Assembly (NCBI GenBank): GCA_003024985.2
Contig: PXIH01S0031380.1
DNA length: 11,523 bases
Reading direction: 5' to 3' (one strand)
Source: Euperipatoides rowelli
Lineage: Eukaryota > Onychophora > Udeonychophora > Euonychophora > Peripatopsidae
The translations under genes and the position numbers were made by a program. Every line of letters begins with the position of its first letter. Position 1 is the stretch's first letter. Shown in pieces: positions 8,328 through 11,523 of the stretch. The notes under the pieces were generated by a model that was not told where the DNA came from, did not search any database, and saw only the letters and a list, made by a program, of their open reading frames with translations.

Positions 8328-8842
8328 ATTAAAAACTCTGTTTGAATCATCAAATACTTCTTATAGCCCATTGGATATAAAGTACTCTTGGATGTCACTA
8401 AACCATTTCCTAATATCATTTTCACTGACACAGGCATTTATACTAGTGACAGCTTCACTTGTTTGCTCACAAATAGTTGGGTTTCTTTCAGGAAAGCTTT
8501 ATATCACCCATTACCTGGAAGATTGTTCTCAAATAGATTGGATCGTGGACTTTGATTGAGAAACTCTTGAACACTTTTCAAAATGTCATATTTTTTCCTT
8601 GGAAAATCTTTCCTGGCACATTCAATAATCCAGTTTACTAATTCTGGTTCTTCATGAGCAATAATTGGTAAGGGGCAAAAACCTGCTTGTCTACATTTAG
8701 GAGTTTCTAATCTAAATTGCAATGTAGACCATGGAATTGAAAATTGTCGAGCAGCAGACTTAATATGCATCTTTTCTCCTACTGCTTCAACAGAAGCATG
8801 GAGTTGTTTTTTGTCGCATTTTATTTTTCCAGTCTTTGCCAT
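8328..8842 (-). pseudogene. pogo/Tigger-like transposase, N-terminal half, broken
   Basis: The family cuts and pastes its transposon by binding the terminal repeats. I chose the start MAKTGKIKCDKK at 8842, not the in-frame Met at 8875, because basic residues directly precede the helix-turn-helix. A psq-type helix-turn-helix follows (residues 12-45, with IKSAARQFSIPWSTLQFRL). A CENP-B-type DNA-binding domain comes next (from about residue 65, LVNWIIECARKDFPRK). A TGA at 8504-8506 sits where this family has a Trp, and a one-base frame change follows near 8490. Then SENDIRKWFSDIQEYF (about 8377-8425), a TAA at 8361-8363 and DDSNRVFN. The sequence ends just before the first expected catalytic Asp, so none of the DDE/D triad is present. 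Confidence 0.8.
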
Positions 8843-8975
8843 AATGAAAGTTATTTTATTTGTATAGCCTACCAAAGGAATATGTAAGTATAAATAAAAA
8901 AATAGGCTATTAAGTCATAGCCTACAGTAATTAGCACTATTAAATTACAGTTAATGGCACTGGTGCCAACAACTG
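8328..8975 (-). mobile_element. 5' half of a pogo/Tigger-like DNA transposon
   Basis: One end is preserved: GGTGCCAACAACTG at 8962-8975, next to TA (8976-8977), the target dinucleotide of the IS630/Tc1/mariner/pogo group. About 120 bases of untranslated sequence separate it from the transposase start at 8842. Inside that leader lies an 8-bp inverted repeat (8903-8910 with 8917-8924). The opposite end is missing: coding similarity stops at about 8328, at the junction with BEL Gag. The element is therefore truncated and immobile on its own. Confidence 0.7.
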
Positions 8976-8977
8976 TA
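8962..8977 (-). repeat. Terminal inverted repeat of the pogo-like element plus TA
   Basis: GGTGCCAACAACTG (8962-8975) followed by TA. It differs at two positions from the 14-bp right terminal repeat of the element at 9133-9491 and lies at the expected distance upstream of the transposase start. Confidence 0.6.
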
Positions 8978-9132
8978 TAATATATGAAAAAGTTATAAAT
9001 GTTTATAAACTTGGTAAATTAATTAATTGTTCTAGGTTATAAAAAGCGATTTAAATTAAATATATTTGATTTTATATAATATAGTTATTGGCATTAAGGA
9101 GCCATTTACTATTAAACTAGATTTTTGACATA

Positions 9133-9146
9133 CAGTGATTGGCACC
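9133..9146 (+). repeat. Left terminal inverted repeat of the MITE-like element
   Basis: CAGTGATTGGCACC, preceded by TA at 9131-9132; perfect inverted match to 9478-9491. Confidence 0.85.
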
Positions 9147-9477
9147 CCTATCAATTTTTCATTGACTTGTTAGAGGCAACAATTTCTTCAAATATTTACA
9201 AAAAATACTTCATTTTTTTCCTATATCACCTAAACTTTAAGTACTAGGATAAAACATTCAGTATATTTATAAACACATCTTTCTTAATAAAAATATTGTA
9301 ATTACCTCAATTTTCATAGTTTGTTAAAATGCAACTCATGAAGGCTGCCATTTTTGCTCACAAAGACACCCTAGTGGAAACTAAGAAAATAAAAATAATA
9401 TAATAAATACTGATGCTGCCCTTTAATGGGAAAAGTAGCAAATAATTTATTCTTTTTTTAGGTTTAAAGGTTAAAAA

Positions 9478-9491
9478 GGTGCCAATCACTG
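9478..9491 (-). repeat. Right terminal inverted repeat of the MITE-like element
   Basis: GGTGCCAATCACTG, followed by TA at 9492-9493; perfect inverted match to 9133-9146. Confidence 0.85.
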
Positions 9492-9493
9492 TA

Positions 9494-9689
9494 TGGTTTA
9501 CCCTACACTATTTGTTGAACATTATCATTAGGTCTTACCTTATTCTTTTGTGTCGCAGTCAGTTCTTGAATTTCTATATTATTATCAACTTTTTCTTTAG
9601 CTTTTGGCTTAAGCTTTTTATATTTCTCCTAACTGTAAACCTTCTTCATCCATACTTGACTAAGTATTTGTATGCTGATTATGTAAATT
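9494..9689. other. Short AT-rich stretch beside the MITE, no separate gene
   Basis: On the minus strand this could continue the C-terminal end of the zinc-knuckle remnant, but stops are too frequent to say so. The plus-strand open frames across 9479-9882 are hydrophobic translations of T-rich DNA and read across the MITE end. Confidence 0.4.
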
Positions 9690-10410
9690 CAATATGGTGT
9701 CCCATTCCCTGACTCTTATTTCATGTATCTGGGATAATATAGATAGCTTCTCCTTAATTCTGTTATCATACTCCGCCCAATCTTCTATTTATTTTCACAG
9801 ATTTATTATTATTTTTGGAAAGATATACAGTATTTTGAATAAATCATTGCCTTCATTTTTGTTTTTCTCATATATTTTATGACAATCTTCATATATAATT
9901 AATTCTTCATCTTATTTTCTACGATATCCACATATGTTTTAACTATTTTCTGTGATTGACAATTTTCACGTATACCTGTATGATGTAACATATTGTTTAC
10001 AATACCATATTGGACAATCCACATTTTTGTTCCCAACTGTCTTACAGTTAAGGCAGAATGGTGTTTTTTCTTTTATAGTTATTAACAAAGGTAGGCCTAC
10101 ATTATTAATTTCTAACAAATGTGGTAGTTCTTCCATTTGTTGTTTCAGCCTTTACTACAATAACATTCAACTTTAAATTCATTGCATTTAATTTTGTTTT
10201 TCATTAAGAATTGTTTTTATTTAATATGCTTTTCTAACTTCCTCACAAATTGTCCTAATTTTTTGTTGGTGGCAGCCAGTGTATTCTTATGTCCTGTGTT
10301 ACATCCATAGATGCCTTATTGTGCTGGCAAACGTAGTAATCATCAACAATTAAACAAAATATCCTCAACTTTCTTCTTTAAATCCTCATTTGCCAAATTC
10401 AGGCCTATAA
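9690..10410 (-). pseudogene. Zinc-knuckle (ORF1/Gag-like) coding remnant
   Basis: The minus strand holds a broken protein in several frames. From the N-terminal side these are GLNLANEDLKKKVEDILFNC (about 10350-10410), a mixed stretch with stops (10190-10345), then ELPHLLEINNVGLPLLITIK (about 10070-10132). Next is a CCHC-type zinc knuckle, CLNCKTVGNKNVDC (10014-10055), in which Asn stands where His is expected. A charged region follows: YEDCHKIYEKNKNEGNDLFKIL (about 9830-9890, residues given in part) and RIKEKLSILSQIHEIRVREW (about 9700-9765). A hydrophobic strand pair directly before a zinc knuckle resembles the RRM-then-knuckle layout of ORF1 proteins of non-LTR retrotransposons, which bind element RNA. 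No endonuclease or reverse transcriptase follows. A decayed host zinc-knuckle gene is possible but less likely. Confidence 0.5.
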
Positions 10411-10550
10411 ATTTAGGGTTGCAGGGATAGTAGCCTAAATAGTTTATTCATTTTTAAATTAAACAGTTGTGTTTTAAGAATCTAATTAAATCAAAAATTT
10501 TAGATATTGACTTACTTTTGAGCCAGCCTAGATGATAAGTATGTGTGTGA

Positions 10551-10564
10551 GGGGGGGGGGGGGG
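10551..10564. repeat. G14 homopolymer
   Basis: Fourteen consecutive G directly after GTGTGTGA, in otherwise AT-rich DNA. Confidence 0.95.
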
Positions 10565-10896
10565 TAAATAAGATTGTCATTATGAAAGATCAATATTTTT
10601 AATAGTCCAGAAATGTAGGAAAGGGGAAGTGAGAACTATCATTAAAATGTAAAAAAAAAGTCTATCCTTTTCTCCTCTAAAATGGCTAATATTAGGAATT
10701 TATTGATTAATTTTCTGTTTAGCTCATAACTATTTAAAAGGGGAAATAAAGTTGTCCCTGCAGGGACAGTCAAGCATGTTTTTGCAAGGCTCATAAACAA
10801 GAAGAAACAAACTATTCAAGTTTGAGTGCATATTGTCAAATTTGTGTTTTATAATCACGTGATGTATCACTATCACCTACGTTTTCAATAAACCTC

Positions 10897-10954
10897 TTTA
10901 GGAATAAATAATCTTTTGTTTTAAAAAATAAAAGCTTGACTGTTTATTCCTAAA
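10897..10954. repeat. 12-bp perfect inverted repeat with 34-bp spacer
   Basis: TTTAGGAATAAA (10897-10908) and TTTATTCCTAAA (10943-10954) are exact reverse complements and could form a stem. The word ACAGTCAAGC at 10766-10775 also has an inverted partner, GCTTGACTGT, at 10934-10943, overlapping the right arm by one base. Confidence 0.7.
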
Positions 10955-11083
10955 ATAATTTATGAAAACAATATTTGTTTATTCAGATTTATACTTTAGC
11001 TTTGCATGGAGAAAGAGAGAGAGGAAAAAATGAGGGAAATAAAAAGCATATACTGCAATTAGATGAGGACACTGCATTTCTAG

Positions 11084-11101
11084 TTTTTTTTTTTTTTTTT
11101 T
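11084..11101. repeat. T18 homopolymer
   Basis: Eighteen consecutive T. It could be the poly-A tail of a minus-strand retroposed copy ending here, but nothing recognisable precedes it on that strand. Confidence 0.9.
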
Positions 11102-11473
11102 ACCTGGAATGAACATATTTGTACCCCTCCCCCCTTTCTCCTGTGTACCTGTGGAATCTAGAACAAGTTTTCAATGAAGATCCTAGGATTTAATAATAAA
11201 AATAAAATACATTTCATTTATCATTCTTTAGGCCTATCTTTTATTTGGAATAATCTTTTTCAACTGATTGATTAAAAAAAATACTATGGAATTGATTATT
11301 TATTTATTTTTATTTATTTATTTTAAGCTAAAAGTTTAAGCCAATGTTTATACAGTTGTATTCATTCACATTTCAGATATGTCAACATTAACATAAAAAT
11401 AGATTACAAGGAAACACAGAATAGCCTGCAAATCAAAATATATCAATTTAACTAAATATATAGCATTACAACA

Positions 11474-11523
11474 ACAAATTCAAATTCAAATTTTATTGTT
11501 TAAGAATATACAATTCTTATACA
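11474..11523 (-). repeat. Hexamer-repeat tail, possible 3' end of a retroelement
   Basis: AAATTC repeats nearly three times at 11476-11492 (GAATTT on the minus strand). Next to it is a 7-bp inverted repeat, TAAGAAT (11501-11507) with ATTCTTA (11513-11519), loop 5 bases. A short stem followed by tandem hexamers is how several LINE and SINE families end. The rest would lie beyond the window, so this remains a suggestion. Confidence 0.3.

Larger units (their letters stand above)
9133..9491. mobile_element. MITE-like element with perfect 14-bp TIRs and TA duplication
   Basis: CAGTGATTGGCACC (9133-9146) is exactly the reverse complement of GGTGCCAATCACTG (9478-9491), and TA flanks both ends (9131-9132 and 9492-9493). 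The unit is 359 bp long, AT-rich and has no meaningful open frame. These are the features of a non-autonomous IS630/Tc1/mariner/pogo element. The termini nearly match the preserved terminus of the pogo-like transposase element 160 bp away, so that family is the likely source of transposase. The interior does not look alike beyond the ends. Confidence 0.8.
10420..11470. other. AT-rich spacer with homopolymer tracts, no gene seen
   Basis: No protein-like stretch on either strand. It contains a G14 run (10551-10564), an 18-base T run (11084-11101), an (ATTT)n-like run at about 11297-11324, a 16-bp palindrome (10753-10768) and a 12-bp inverted repeat (10897-10908 with 10943-10954). Confidence 0.6.

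Noticed and set aside
8266-8559. Plus-strand open frame of 97 codons
   Set aside because: It lies opposite the pogo-like transposase and Gag remnants, whose minus-strand readings have clear family motifs; the plus-strand protein has none.
9479-9882. Two hydrophobic plus-strand open frames that could pass for membrane proteins
   Set aside because: The hydrophobicity comes from T-rich DNA. The first begins inside the MITE terminal repeat, and the minus strand here carries the charged tail of the zinc-knuckle remnant.
9952-10176. Plus-strand open frame of 74 codons
   Set aside because: It is opposite the zinc knuckle on the minus strand and shows no motif of its own.
1-11523. CRISPR array, bacterial operon or phage-like system
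   Set aside because: No regularly spaced repeats, no ribosome-binding-site/ORF organisation, and all coding remnants belong to eukaryotic transposable elements.

Overview
This is an AT-rich, intron-era-looking stretch of animal nuclear DNA with no intact host gene. It reads as a graveyard of nested and abutting transposable elements. The element set (BEL/Pao, Penelope-like, pogo/Tigger-like, a hAT-type end, a tRNA-like SINE candidate) fits a metazoan, most likely an arthropod and possibly an insect; that placement is inference. Recurrent AGGCCTA / TAGCCTA words in the AT-rich background are a further lineage hint. Two ambiguous bases lie at 1187 and 4951.

Layout. 1-160 is the terminal part of a hAT-like DNA transposon, cut by the window edge. 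161-840 is featureless AT-rich DNA. 841-1110 is a candidate tRNA-derived SINE with A-box-like and B-box-like words. 1110-2210 is AT-rich DNA with poly-T/poly-A tracts. 2215-3570 (minus strand) is a decayed Penelope-like retroelement whose finger, palm and thumb reverse transcriptase blocks can be followed across several frames.

3598-8327 (minus strand) is a decayed BEL/Pao LTR retrotransposon. Reading leftwards it shows the C-terminal half of Gag, zinc knuckles, protease, reverse transcriptase, RNase H region, integrase, the C-terminal domain and a candidate 3' LTR. Its 5' LTR and the first part of Gag are missing. They are replaced by the 5' half of a pogo/Tigger-like transposase gene (8328-8842, minus strand), with that element's own terminal repeat at 8962-8975 next to a TA. 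A separate 359-bp non-autonomous element with perfect 14-bp terminal inverted repeats and TA flanks sits at 9133-9491. 9690-10410 (minus strand) is a broken coding remnant with one zinc knuckle, like the ORF1/Gag protein of a non-LTR retrotransposon. 10420-11470 is AT-rich DNA with homopolymer tracts and short inverted repeats, and the window ends in a hexamer-repeat tail that may be the 3' end of another retroelement.

No gene here works together with another in a pathway. Every coding remnant carries stops and frameshifts and should be inactive. I did not find a new functional system. The points most worth checking are the pogo/BEL junction, the two neighbouring elements with nearly the same termini, the divergent Penelope-like reverse transcriptase and the zinc-knuckle remnant.
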